The notes under the pieces were generated by a model. It worked only from the letters and a program-made list of their open reading frames with translations, did no database searches and was not told where the DNA came from. A stretch of DNA of 64,000 nt, taken from positions 348,501 through 412,500 of the forward strand of contig JAQISU010000192.1 in assembly GCA_029339505.1 (NCBI GenBank). Direction: 5' to 3'. Shown one piece after another: positions 21,853-30,863 of the stretch; within the stretch, counting starts at the first letter, position 1; each line of letters opens with the position of its first letter. Source of the DNA: Unio delphinus (lineage: Eukaryota > Mollusca > Bivalvia > Unionida > Unionidae). The translations under genes and the position numbers were made by a program.

Positions 21853-22341
21853 TTATCTCTCTAAAAAGCGATTGCTAGTGTATTCATTCACGACAACATG
21901 TGGTGGTTTTCCGCTTGGGTTACTCAAGGAGTTAGAAATAGCGTCAAGGACATTTAATACTTCGCTGCCACATATTGGTGGGTCATTCATTTGTTGTGTT
22001 GGTAGCGTAGAATACCAAGTCTTCATTGGAAGGGTTTTTATATACCGCATAAACTCTTTTGGTGGGGCTAATCCATATGAATCGAAGTAAACAATCCCAC
22101 GTGGATCAATAGCGTATGCAACCCAGTGAGTACCAGGTCCGGTGCTGTTATCGAGATTAATAATACCTGTTTCAGTTTTGTTTGGTTGATGTGGTAATTG
22201 ATCTTTCATAAAAACACCTCTGAAATTTTTAATCACTAGTTTTTTAGCTGCATGCATTAAAACAAAATTGGACATGGGAACCATAGGTTCCTCAATTAAT
22301 AAATCGTTCCTGGTAGTCTTAGACCCTTTCCGCTGTACCAC
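21853..22341 (-). CDS. Adenain-type maturation protease (E2)
   Basis: Intact 162-residue cysteine protease of the adenovirus-protease/Ulp1 fold. Visible catalytic residues are His in GTHWVAYAI (about residue 69), Asp in VYFDSYGLAPP (about 83), Gln in LPTQQMNDPP and Cys in PPICGSEVLNV (about 123). It is expected to process capsid and core precursors in the virion. Its first 46 bp overlap the end of the pX-like gene at 22296 in another frame, suggesting coupled expression from one transcript. Confidence 0.93.
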   Translation of the reverse strand: MVQRKGSKTTRNDLLIEEPMVPMSNFVLMHAAKKLVIKNFRGVFMKDQLPHQPNKTETGIINLDNSTGPGTHWVAYAIDPRGIVYFDSYGLAPPKEFMRYIKTLPMKTWYSTLPTQQMNDPPICGSEVLNVLDAISNSLSNPSGKPPHVVVNEYTSNRFLER

Positions 22342-22775
22342 GAATACGGGGTTCCTGGTAGTCTTAGACCCAATCCGTGAACGGATCGTCCCTTTTTTTT
22401 ATATCCTTTCCCAGTTGCCTTCTTTAGTGCCATTCCTGCTGCAGTACCAACGGCTCCTAACGCTGCCGCTTTAGCCACCGCTGGGGCTGCTGCTGCAATC
22501 AATGCTGGAATCGCAGCTAACAACGGAAATATACCGCCTGTTTTAATCATATTTTTGATAGCAGCTGCAGAGAGAGTAATCTGAACACCTTTTTTGGCTG
22601 CAAGTGCATCATTGAAATGTTTTATTTGACGAGTTGTCAGCGATAGTTTATTTGCACCACCAGTCATTTGGTTGGGTTTCAACGTGATTGTGGTTCCACA
22701 TTTTTTAGCTGATACCGATTGCAATTTTTTTAATTGACCGCGAGTTAACGCAACACTAATAACACTATATGACAT
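22296..22775 (-). CDS. pX-like membrane-active core protein (E2)
   Basis: 159 residues. The N-terminal 90 residues are polar with a QMTGGANK motif that fits the adenain cleavage pattern (M/I/L)xGG-x. Residues ~90-125 form a Gly/Ala/Pro hydrophobic segment (GGIFPLLAAIPALIAAAAPA). A basic stretch follows (KKATGKGYKKKGRS), then two copies of an LRLPGT motif at the C-terminus. Adenoviruses and adintoviruses encode a comparable small basic-hydrophobic core peptide (pX/mu). The LRLPGTPYSW end resembles the KLPGTPWAKY start of the element's PLA2 protein. Confidence 0.8.
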   Translation of the reverse strand: MSYSVISVALTRGQLKKLQSVSAKKCGTTITLKPNQMTGGANKLSLTTRQIKHFNDALAAKKGVQITLSAAAIKNMIKTGGIFPLLAAIPALIAAAAPAVAKAAALGAVGTAAGMALKKATGKGYKKKGRSVHGLGLRLPGTPYSWYSGKGLRLPGTIY

Positions 22776-22815
22776 TATACATAATTGATTGATTCTAAAT
22801 CGTTTACAATTTCAA

Positions 22816-24231
22816 TTACATGTTTTCCACTGGGGCATCTACCACTCTCATTCTTCCACCAACACCTTCAAGTAGCATTGATTTATCACTGAGAATGACA
22901 GCAACCGCTCTATAATTAGCAATAGCACCACGAGTCACATTAGCTCTAAAGTGTATATCAACGACGGACTGTCTTATTAAATCGAGATGTTCCAGTGAGA
23001 AGTAATAGATCGGATACAGATTTTTAAAATCATATTGTGATATTTGCAAACCAGTATCGACATTTTGATCACGTGCCATAAATGACAACAGACGATGATA
23101 CACGCGTGCAATATGATTTTCTGTGTAATTAAGTTGTATATCCTCGGATGGTTCCTGTTGGCCGTTTATTCTCAGTGAGACGTCTTTCACACCTAACTGA
23201 TCAAATATCATATGGCTGGAGAGTTGATTGCCAACTCGTGTGTTATCCTGTAACGCAATAAATATATGACGTGGCGCAGCAACACCTTGTTTTGATGCTA
23301 GATTCCACGTGAATAACCCGTTCAGATTTGATTGCTTCACATCTGTACTCACGGTTAGCCAACTCAACAACGACTTTCCTCCTTGGTCCATAAATGATAG
23401 TAATCGTTCTTCTGCGGTGATTGCTGGAGTCAACACTGGCATCCACAATGATATTTTTGTTAAATTGACTTTACCGGCATCAGCATTTGGATTTGCAACA
23501 TCTGCTGGAATCCTCCAGATTGCGTCACTATCATCACTCTTTCGTACAAGCGATACTGTATGCTTCGCCCCATAAATAACTTTTCGGACGTTTCTACAGA
23601 ATCCAAATATGTGATGCAGTGGAATCGCGCATGAAAATGATTTACGCGCTCCTTGCAACATTGAAATACGTGTTGCAGCCCCTAGATTGAAATTAACATC
23701 GTTGTTTATAATCATATCTTCGATACCAGCAGGAGCAGGGTTAGCAGCACGATCATTTGGTCGTCTTACAACGAATTGTTTTCCTCCAGCGGTATTTGTA
23801 GCATCTTTTGCAAACATCATAGAAGGTCCTGCTGATCTTGTATAATCATCGGAATATCTCGCTAACCCGATTATTGTTGTAGCCACATCAACATCGCGAT
23901 CTATCGACTCGATTTCTTTTCCATCAATGAGATATTTTACACTCTCAAATAACGCCATGATACCATTATTGACAAAACCGACTTGAGTACCAGCTGGAAA
24001 CGGTGCTGGTACAGCAGTAGTATCAGCAGCTGTTACAAGTTCTCCTTCTACTTCAATAAACGCTTCACAGGGCAAAAAGTATTTACTGGTATCATGGACT
24101 TGAAGTTCAATTCTTGCTCGACTATTTGAGTCTATGGCATGATAGGCGTAATATTGATAATCGCGTACAGAATCATCCTTGCCAACTGGGGCGTCTATAT
24201 CAAACGCCGGATCATGTGATTTTTTGAACAT
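22816..24231 (-). CDS. Major capsid protein, F54H12.2-type double jelly roll (E2)
   Basis: Intact 471 residues. It begins MFKKSHDPAFDIDAP and contains DTSKYFLPCEAFIEVEGELV, NNGIMALFESVKYLIDGKEI, CAIPLHHIFGFCRNV, LSFMDQGGKSLLSWL, RVYHRLLSFMARD and the C-terminal RAVAVILSDKSMLLEGVGG. This is the protein family annotated in metazoans as uncharacterised F54H12.2-like, understood as the Polinton major capsid protein. The length fits a double jelly roll. Neighbours (protease, pX-like, minor capsid) support the role. The copy in E1/E3 is frameshifted and split by E2 itself. Confidence 0.9.
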   Translation of the reverse strand: MFKKSHDPAFDIDAPVGKDDSVRDYQYYAYHAIDSNSRARIELQVHDTSKYFLPCEAFIEVEGELVTAADTTAVPAPFPAGTQVGFVNNGIMALFESVKYLIDGKEIESIDRDVDVATTIIGLARYSDDYTRSAGPSMMFAKDATNTAGGKQFVVRRPNDRAANPAPAGIEDMIINNDVNFNLGAATRISMLQGARKSFSCAIPLHHIFGFCRNVRKVIYGAKHTVSLVRKSDDSDAIWRIPADVANPNADAGKVNLTKISLWMPVLTPAITAEERLLSFMDQGGKSLLSWLTVSTDVKQSNLNGLFTWNLASKQGVAAPRHIFIALQDNTRVGNQLSSHMIFDQLGVKDVSLRINGQQEPSEDIQLNYTENHIARVYHRLLSFMARDQNVDTGLQISQYDFKNLYPIYYFSLEHLDLIRQSVVDIHFRANVTRGAIANYRAVAVILSDKSMLLEGVGGRMRVVDAPVENM

Positions 24232-24244
24232 TTTATTCTATTTA

Positions 24245-24724
24245 TCAGAGTCTAAATCGTGAAATCATAAACGATTTCCATCGTCGTAGTTTTTTAAAGC
24301 CACTTCCTGCTATCATATTTGCAATATTGCTTTGGTCGGGGGTTAAAGCCATCGACGCTAATTTTTCGTCTACTGCGTTATTTATAATTCTACTAACACT
24401 TGCATGCATCTCTGCTGTAGATGGTAACGGTTTCTTTTTTCGTAAATCAATTCGTGATTTCACTAATGATGTTAATTTATTCTTCGCAGTTGAAAATGCT
24501 TTTCCAGCAAGATCTCCAACAGCACCAATACCCTTATCACGAATAACTTCAATTGCTTTCATTCCTAGTTGTTTAGCTAACGGCATCTTTTTTGGAGCCA
24601 TTCTCGCAAATAACCCTGCAATGGTATTGCCTAAACCATCTCCGTAGTATGCTCTATAAACCGGAAACCGTGAATTAACTACGTAGACGGGGGTTGGTTT
24701 ATCATGATTGTAGTGTATGATCAT
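24245..24724 (-). CDS. Basic minor virion protein (E2)
   Basis: 159 residues directly upstream of the capsid gene (13 bp spacing). The N-terminus has YVVNSRFPVYRAYYGDGLGN; a Gly/Ala-rich amphipathic segment follows (NTIAGLFARMAPKK, then GIGAVGDLAGKAFSTAKNKL); the C-terminal third is helical and ends strongly basic (FKKLRRWKS). An MIAGSG site fits the adenain pattern (I)xGx-G. Position and character suggest a pVI- or cement-like internal capsid protein, but no family match is visible. Confidence 0.7.
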   Translation of the reverse strand: MIIHYNHDKPTPVYVVNSRFPVYRAYYGDGLGNTIAGLFARMAPKKMPLAKQLGMKAIEVIRDKGIGAVGDLAGKAFSTAKNKLTSLVKSRIDLRKKKPLPSTAEMHASVSRIINNAVDEKLASMALTPDQSNIANMIAGSGFKKLRRWKSFMISRFRL

Positions 24725-24755
24725 TATTTGAAATCAGAAACCATTTTTCAATTGG

Positions 24756-24769
24756 AAACGCTAGCGTTT
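24756..24769. repeat. GCTAGC palindromic micro-insert, intergenic
   Basis: Perfect palindrome AAACGCTAGCGTTT between gene X and the minor protein gene of E2. The same core recurs inside genes at 29671, 31107, 35321 and 49021. Confidence 0.7.
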
Positions 24770-24786
24770 TTATTCAATCCCGGTGA

Positions 24787-25761
24787 TTAATCACTGTGAT
24801 AATCCTCTACTAACTCGTCAATGAAATCTCGATATGTTTTGATATCCATGATACCACCCTGAAATAATCGTCTACAGATATCAGCTACTTCATTAATTAT
24901 TTCCGGTGAGTTATTTCCAGCTCGGAAACCTCCTACAAGAACTTCTAATCGTGATATATCATTGATAACACTACCAGGACATGAAATCCTTGGATTCTCA
25001 CTGGAATCTTGCAATCCGCTTCCGCTATAACCAGTTGCTTCATCCTGTTTTTCCATTTCGTCTAAATTGGCTTTTTGTAAATAATCAAGAATATCATCAT
25101 CAGGTGGTAGTTGTTTTTTAGGTGAAAAAGATATTTTCTTTGCAGGTTGCTGTCGCCTTCCTCGCAATTTTCGTGGTTTTTGTTGTTGTTTAAACTCTTC
25201 GTATCGATTATACACTATATAAACCGCATTTCTATATTGAATATATGATGCGTTATCCTTCTTCCTAATTCTACCTGTTTTTTCAGTTTTGATTTTGTAG
25301 AATATATCAGCCCAATGATCTAAATTTCTAACAAACATATGATATTCTGGTTTCAACATATTTTTCCTGTTTTCATAAGTCGTAACAACAAGCTCAGGAA
25401 TTCCTGTTGAATCAGTCTTATTAATCGCTGCTAAACCCGCCTCGTTAAATATCACGCGTAAATCATCTACTATTTCTTTTGATTCCATTTGTTTTGTTTG
25501 TTCAGTTTTCGCTGCTATTTTTTCGAGTTCACCAATAACAGATTTTCCCGTCTCGGGAACATCTCCCAGTATAGCACGCTCTATCCCTTTCGTTGCTGTG
25601 GTTACTGGTTTAAACAATTCTTCGGATCCCATAGCAAAATCAGTCTGAAGACTCTGTCGTTGTTGTAGTTTATTCCGTACAGAGTCACGAATTGGTACAA
25701 ATCTCCTGATTACATCCAGTCGTTCACGAGCCAATCGGGTTGTTAATGCTTCATTGACCAT
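24787..25761 (-). CDS. Gene X, conserved Polinton protein of unknown function (E2)
   Basis: Intact 324 residues. Two blocks are conserved among all four copies in the window: the N-terminus (TTRLARERLDVIRRF, then RDSVRNKLQQRQSLQTDF) and the C-terminal 65 residues (CPGSVINDISRLEVLVGG, then PEIINEVADICRRLFQGGIM). The middle is variable, charged and probably flexible. A GSGL segment before the C-terminal block could be a protease site. It lies at the upstream end of the capsid gene cluster, so a scaffold or assembly role is possible. I do not recognise a characterised family. Confidence 0.8.
   Translation of the reverse strand: MVNEALTTRLARERLDVIRRFVPIRDSVRNKLQQRQSLQTDFAMGSEELFKPVTTATKGIERAILGDVPETGKSVIGELEKIAAKTEQTKQMESKEIVDDLRVIFNEAGLAAINKTDSTGIPELVVTTYENRKNMLKPEYHMFVRNLDHWADIFYKIKTEKTGRIRKKDNASYIQYRNAVYIVYNRYEEFKQQQKPRKLRGRRQQPAKKISFSPKKQLPPDDDILDYLQKANLDEMEKQDEATGYSGSGLQDSSENPRISCPGSVINDISRLEVLVGGFRAGNNSPEIINEVADICRRLFQGGIMDIKTYRDFIDELVEDYHSD
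24983..24999. repeat. AATCC..GGATT half of the palindromic micro-insert, in gene X
   Basis: GAAATCCTTGGATTCTC, encoding ENPRI on the minus strand, is the first palindromic half of the two-part insert seen at 35321-35352; the GCTAGC half is absent in this copy. The gene stays in frame in both versions. Confidence 0.55.
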
Positions 25762-25863
25762 TATTTGAAATCAGAAACAATTTTTCAATTGTAAAACAAT
25801 TTTTCAATCCCGACCTAACACCATCGATTTTTGACATCCCTTGAGGGTCGGCTAAAAAAAAAA

Positions 25864-25938
25864 TGATTAATGGTCGGGCAATCAAATAATGATAAATAGT
25901 CGGTCAATCAAATAATGATAAATGGTCGGTCAATCAAA
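25864..25938 (+). repeat. Three ~28-bp tandem repeats downstream of the 118-residue gene
   Basis: Three head-to-tail units built on GGTCGGTCAATCAAATAATG separate gene X from the next upstream gene in E2. They are absent from the corresponding place in the E3/E1 copies. They could hold regulatory sites; nothing more can be said. Confidence 0.65.
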
Positions 25939-26290
25939 ATTGTTCATTTTCTTGAATTAACGCCCGTAGGTTTCTAACTTTAGAATTAACCTCCTTTTTC
26001 AATTCGTATTCGTACCCCAATTCTTTTCGTATTCGTTCTACGATGGTATACAACGGAGCGAACACACTTACGTCACTGGAAAATGCGAGAGAGTCCTTAA
26101 TAGAATTCTGAATTCTTTTGATGAGCGCATACTTCTTTGGTAGCATATATTTATTGTTGTTAACTCCGTATTCTATATCCTGAAAATCAGACATGATTTG
26201 ATCAGGATTTAACCCATCTGATAGTTCAATATCCCAACTTTTCAATTTTGAAATCTCGGATAAAATGCTATTCATGTTTTCAGAATTCAT
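25934..26290 (-). CDS. Small helical protein of unknown function (E2)
   Basis: 118 residues from the ATG at 26290 (start chosen because MNSENMNSI matches MNSEKMNSI of the intact E3 copy; an upstream ATG at 26335 gives no conserved sequence). Conserved blocks: DGLNPDQIMSDFQDIEYGVN, YMLPKKYALIKRIQNSI, FAPLYTIVERIRKELG and a C-terminal NSKVRNLRALI. The composition is helical and charged, without membrane segments or metal motifs. It is present in E1, E2 and E3, so it is a regular element gene. Confidence 0.75.
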   Translation of the reverse strand: MNSENMNSILSEISKLKSWDIELSDGLNPDQIMSDFQDIEYGVNNNKYMLPKKYALIKRIQNSIKDSLAFSSDVSVFAPLYTIVERIRKELGYEYELKKEVNSKVRNLRALIQENEQF

Positions 26291-26334
26291 TATTCTATAA
26301 CAATTATATATTTCTAAATGAAAAATATGACGCA

Positions 26335-26826
26335 TTAGACATAACTAAATTGAATTTTTTGTCCCGTCCTTTTTGAAATAGCCGATCGACAAACCCCCTC
26401 TGCAACGAATCGTACTGAGGCTCTACAAATATTGAAATACTTGCCGGCTTCATATATTGATTTAAATATTTTTTCTTCGTTAGTTGTTGTATTCAAAGAT
26501 TTTACTGGTTTCACTTTTTTTGAACAAATGCCAGTCCTTCCTCGTTTGGAATTCTCACTCTGTGTGATTGCTTGCAGATTTGATAAAGAATTGTTCCTTG
26601 GATTAGAATCCTTGTGATCGATAACAAAACCATTTTTGATCAATCCATTGAAACATTCAAATACGAAACGATGATTGTAATATTTCTTCTTTCCAACAGT
26701 AAAGAACAAATACCCCATACCATTATCCCACCCAACTGGGTTCTTCAGTCTACAGTGTCTTACAACACCATCACTGGATGCTTCATAATTTGTACTCACT
26801 GGGTGTGGTCTGAATTCCTGGTTCAT
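26335..26826 (-). CDS. NUMOD/HNH homing-type endonuclease (E2)
   Basis: Intact 163 residues. A NUMOD4-like start (YEASSDGVVRHCRL) is followed by an HNH_3-type nuclease (HRFVFECFNGLIKNG, then VIDHKDSNPRNNSLSNLQ and AITQSEN) with the His-Asp and Asn pair in place. The C-terminal part (ESIYEAGKYF-like, ICRASVRFV) resembles a NUMOD1 DNA-binding helix-turn-helix. Such enzymes nick or cut DNA and are common as free-standing homing endonucleases in phages and large DNA viruses. It is present in all three elements, so it is probably a stable part of the element and not a passenger. It is transcribed away from the polymerase gene. Confidence 0.88.
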   Translation of the reverse strand: MNQEFRPHPVSTNYEASSDGVVRHCRLKNPVGWDNGMGYLFFTVGKKKYYNHRFVFECFNGLIKNGFVIDHKDSNPRNNSLSNLQAITQSENSKRGRTGICSKKVKPVKSLNTTTNEEKIFKSIYEAGKYFNICRASVRFVAEGVCRSAISKRTGQKIQFSYV

Positions 26827-26862
26827 TAGTATACTATACTATTTGTCTAATTCATTGACTGA

Positions 26863-26922
26863 TCCATTGCAGTGATTCATTATACATAAACCTTTCATTT
26901 AGACACTTGTTTTTAGTATAGC
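26863..26922 (+). promoter_or_regulatory. Conserved region upstream of the polymerase gene (E2)
   Basis: Sixty bases before the ATG are shared by the three elements: CCATTGCAGTGATTCAT, then CATAAA, TTTCATTTA and a T-rich stretch ending TATAG immediately before ATG. Conservation in non-coding DNA across diverged copies suggests a promoter. Confidence 0.55.
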
Positions 26923-29474
26923 ATGAAGGAGTTCAAGAGATTGCCTTCGAAAAATGCTGAATTCAATGCTGATAAGGAGTTTAAGAGATTATTAAAAATC
27001 AATCCTAGATTTAATCTCGATAGACCCAAAAAACGTCCAAGAGACGGAAACATGAAAGAGTTTAAGAGATTATTAAAAATTAGTCCTAGATTTTATCTCG
27101 ATAAACCCAAAAAACGTAACAAACGTCCAAGAGACGGAAACATGAAAGAGTTTAAGAGATTATTAAAAATCAATCCTAAATTTAATCTCGATAAACCAAA
27201 AAGACGTAACAAACGTCCAAGAGACGGAAACATGAAAGAGTTTAAGAGATTATTGAAAATCAATCCTAAATTTAATCTCGATAAACCAAAAAGACGTAAC
27301 AAAATCAATCCTAGATTTAATCTCGATAAACCCAAAAAACGTCCAATAGACGGAAACATGAAAGAGTTTAAGAGATTATTGAAAATCAATCCTAAATTTA
27401 ATCTCGATAAACCAAAAAAAACGTCCAAGAGAGATTACCCCTGGAAAGATGCTCAATTCAATCTCGATATAGCTTCTAATACACCAAAGAATACAATTCT
27501 TGATAAAGCCATGATTAGTAAAATCAGAGACTGTTTTAATGAATTCAAGCGTGATGGAGCATCTTATTGTTGGTCAACATTTCGAATTGATGGTGTTGTT
27601 GATGCTACCATGATTGATGAAAAAGCAGCAGTGATAATTTCACGTGTTGGGGAAAAACGGCATTTTTTCCGAATCAAATTCATTATCGAAGTCGATGGCA
27701 AATGGATTATTAAGGATAAATTTGAACCAATCCTCAAGAATAAAAAAGCTGTCATTGTGAGTAGAGATTCCAAACCAGGGATTCTAACCGGCATTGATAA
27801 ACCATACTACGAAAGATCTTATCCCGTAACAGCAATCGTTTATGGAATATATCCGTTAAATGATAAACCCGATATCGCAAAACTAGCTCCTATGAAATAT
27901 TCGTCAGGGCTTAATTGTGTAGCAGAACGAATAATAGAACACTTCACAAATGCATCCCGAGGAAATAAACTAACTGATCTGCGACGTAGGAAAATAACCG
28001 AGTGGGACCTGACAGTGAAACAGCATGGTGCAAAGATTTCTGATATACCTAAATTAGAAACATCATTACGATTCCCAATAACCGTTATGACGATAACCGC
28101 AGAGGTTTTATACGAACCGAAATATAACAAAAATGGAGCACCAATACAGATTATTGATCATAACAAACACGCGTGGACACCTGCGGTAACAATATTTCCA
28201 CGCGAACGAACCGTGAAATATATCCCTAAGGAGTTCGTCGGGGATGTTTTCTATGAAGAGAGATTATTCCATGCTATTCATGCGTTGTGTAAAGATGATC
28301 CTGTGTCAGTGTGGTTACTTAGAAGTGATGAAGAATTCGATCAATTTGTAAAACCAAATGGTGAATTATATCGCGTTGAAGAATTAGATAACAGAATGAG
28401 AAAAATCGCTAGTGATTTTTCACCGGAGAATTCCCATGAAAAACTACTCACGGATAGTTTTACTATTCCATCAGTGGTAGCTCACTTCGCAAGAGAAAAA
28501 AACTCATGGCGTCCAACACGAAGTGATTTTCTCGAGGATGTTAAATTGAGTTGCGTCAAATTTGGTCATGGAGGACTGTGGAATACGAAATACTAACATG
28601 ATGGTATGATTTCAATTGATATATCCGCGTGTTATCCCGGAAGTTTTCTCGGGTATGGGGAATGCGCTGAGTACTTCAAACGATTTGGACACCCCACGCA
28701 TGAAATGACTCGTGTTGCGATTAATGGACCATTGCCTGATTTTGATTTAACCGGATTCGCTCGTGTGATATCATTTGAATTAGCTACAGGGTTACATCCG
28801 TGTAGTTATGTTTGGCTCGGTAGACACCTATCTGAAAAGGCCTGGATGCCAATAGTGCTATTGAGATATATGATTGATTGTGGTATGCTAATATCGTTGA
28901 TTGTTTCCGAGGCTATTATATGCTATCGAGCTCAGAAAGAAGTTTGGCTACCACAACCTGATCTAGATAGAATAATCAACGAACTACGAAAACAGTTTCC
29001 AGATTTCAGTGAAGAAGAAATCATAAATTGGTCTAAGAAGTTATTTGAAATTAAAAAAGAACAAGCAAAAGATCTCGGAAGAAGAATAATCGGTAAATTT
29101 ACCCAGGGTGGACGATACGACAACGCAAAATACTCTTCGCGGTTGATCATAGATGTCGCTGAATACGATTTTATTGTAGCGGATTTAATGAAACAGGGAA
29201 AACTTGTATCCCGTAAGGATGCTTTTCTATCCAATGGTGAGAAATTAGGTACGGTTGTTACCTACTCTGATGGATATAATTCCCAGTACACACATTTGAG
29301 AAGTTCAATGCTAGCCTATGCTTCTATTAATCTATTTTCGATGATAAATAGATTTCCTAATACCGCGGTTAGAGTGGCCACTGATTCGATGTATATACAT
29401 AATAAGTACAAATCAACTGTAGCTAAATTCACAGATCCCGAAGAAAATTGGGGGCGTTGGCGATTTAAAAAGAG
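26923..29474 (+). pseudogene. DNA polymerase B, protein-primed type (E2), N-terminal part of a fusion
   Basis: Polymerase B with motif A (SIDISACYPGSF, near 28612), a motif B-like GRRIIGKFTQGGRYDN (near 29080) and motif C (VRVATDSMYI, near 29370). About 560 residues precede motif A, including conserved LNCVAERIIEHF and HAWTPAVTIFP blocks; no classical exonuclease motif is obvious. One base change makes a stop at 28594 (serine codon in E3), and a one-base loss near 29470 shifts the frame into the helicase part. In E3 the same segment reads on without a shift, showing polymerase and helicase are one frame. The N-terminus carries a repeat expansion at 26970-27430. Confidence 0.9.
26970..27430 (+). 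repeat. Coding 90-bp tandem repeat in the polymerase N-terminus
   Basis: About five units of ~90 bp, each encoding MKEFKRLLKI, then FNLDKP and a KKRNKRPRDGN-type basic linker. One unit is shortened by ~45 bp but stays in frame. E3 and E1 have a single unit-like start (FKRLLKI ... NFNLDR), so the array expanded in E2. Confidence 0.93.
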
Positions 29475-30662
29475 ATGCTACATGAGTATTGTGAATCCGC
29501 AGACGTTGCCATGGATGATAAATATCTTTGTTGTAACCGTATTGAAATTCAATCAGAACTTTCTAATGCACCACCGGTATCTGATCCAGTATGTAGATAC
29601 AAGACAGTTTATTTAAACGGTTGTGGTGGGTCAGGAAAGACAACTCGTGCAATTGTATTATTTCGTCGTGGAAATGCTAGCGTTTCTAACATGATTGTGC
29701 TAACACCGACTCACAGACTCGCCAGAGAGATGATACAACGAGGGGTAAATGCTTGCACTTATCACAGCTTCTTTCGATGGAAGGGTGACAAATGGACTCC
29801 TGATCGAATGGGTGATAAATTCATTCCTGAAATCATAATCTGGGATGAAATATGCACAGTGTCATTAGATGTATTAAAAACATTTCTTGAGTGGTTGTTA
29901 AACAAAAACACAAAAGTCGTCATGTGCGGGGATCACGGCCAACCACCACCATTTGTCGGTGCATCTCCACATGAATGGCTAAAGGGTTTTGTAGACTACT
30001 ATGAAGAAATCACCACTGATTATAGATCACTTGATGAACGATTACGCGAGTTCAAAGCGCTAATTAGATTACAACCGGATAGAATCCAATGCGAAATAGC
30101 GCGTGAAGTGATTTCAGAAACCCCAATGAATGATTTCTGGGAAACATGGAGACCAAACGATTTGATCATTGCAAGTAGAAAAATAGTCAGGGACACACTT
30201 CAAATGAAGTTATTTGAATTGCATAAAGAAAAATTTGCAACGCTTCCAGTACCCCTTTGTTATAGGCCATCGGATACACGAAAACAGAATATTGAAGTTG
30301 ATATTCCAGGACAGAGTGAAAAACAAATTCTCGTATTAAATGATATTGTGCTGGTTGATATCAATGTCGTTGAAGATGCATTGCGTGCTAATAAATCCCC
30401 GTGGACGCTAAGATACGCAGCAACAATACACTCTTCACAGGGATTGACTATATCGAATACAATTGTTTGGATGGTGGATAATCACATCGAATGGTCGAAT
30501 TTAATCTATCTCGCAGTATCCAGAGTACGAAACATAAATCAACTTCGAAGAGTTGTTTTCGATGATAATGACACAACAATAAGTGATATTGATGTTAGCA
30601 TCATTAATAAAAAAACTCTCCGGTTACACACAACAGGACAAAAAAAAACAACGAGAATTTGA
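29475..30662 (+). CDS. SF1 helicase domain of the fusion protein (E2)
   Basis: About 395 open residues with all main superfamily 1 motifs: Walker A GCGGSGKTTRA, TPTHRLAREM (Ia), Walker B IIIWDEICTV, motif III VVMCGDHGQPPPF, a TIHSSQGLTI motif V and a YLAVSRVR motif VI. This is the RecD/Pif1-like (SF1B) pattern and would unwind DNA during replication. The apparent start at 29475 is created by the frameshift; the upstream HEYCESADV linker belongs to the polymerase frame in E3. The end of this frame (after DVSIINKK) is again a frameshift into the HNH domain. Confidence 0.9.
   Translation: MLHEYCESADVAMDDKYLCCNRIEIQSELSNAPPVSDPVCRYKTVYLNGCGGSGKTTRAIVLFRRGNASVSNMIVLTPTHRLAREMIQRGVNACTYHSFFRWKGDKWTPDRMGDKFIPEIIIWDEICTVSLDVLKTFLEWLLNKNTKVVMCGDHGQPPPFVGASPHEWLKGFVDYYEEITTDYRSLDERLREFKALIRLQPDRIQCEIAREVISETPMNDFWETWRPNDLIIASRKIVRDTLQMKLFELHKEKFATLPVPLCYRPSDTRKQNIEVDIPGQSEKQILVLNDIVLVDINVVEDALRANKSPWTLRYAATIHSSQGLTISNTIVWMVDNHIEWSNLIYLAVSRVRNINQLRRVVFDDNDTTISDIDVSIINKKTLRLHTTGQKKTTRI
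29671..29686. repeat. GCTAGC palindromic micro-insert inside the helicase
   Basis: GAAATGCTAGCGTTTC sits right after the first helicase motif and encodes NASVS. E3 lacks it (15 bases fewer), and E1 has the longer two-part form at the same place (49001-49033). The reading frame is preserved in each. Confidence 0.75.
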
Positions 30663-30863
30663 TATTGATGCTGAACTAATAATTACGCTGAAACAACAAC
30701 AGAATAATCACTGCGCGAGTTGCAATTGTATAATGCGTTGGCAGTATTCGGATAAGGATCCTCGCCAATTCACCGTAGACAGAAAAAATAACAATCTCGG
30801 TCATGTCAGAAATAATGTGATGTTGACTTGTCTTGAGTGCAATAGACGCAACGGTGCTAGTTA
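30640..30863 (+). CDS. C-terminal HNH nuclease domain of the fusion (E2)
   Basis: The last ~70 residues have two CxxC pairs (NHCASCNCIM and LTCLECNRR) around FTVDRKNNNLGHVRNNV, the zinc-supported HNH pattern (DR.N..GH...N). In E2 it is one frame away from the helicase because of a shift in an A-run near 30645. In E3 helicase and HNH are in one frame (40117-40701). The stop at 30861-30863 overlaps the 3' end of the integrase gene on the other strand. Confidence 0.85.

Noticed and set aside
27093..27428. Antisense open frame across the repeat array
   Set aside because: It is a shadow of the repeated polymerase N-terminus on the other strand.
26970..27430. CRISPR-like array of regular repeats
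   Set aside because: Units are contiguous, coding and in frame with the polymerase, with no unique spacers.
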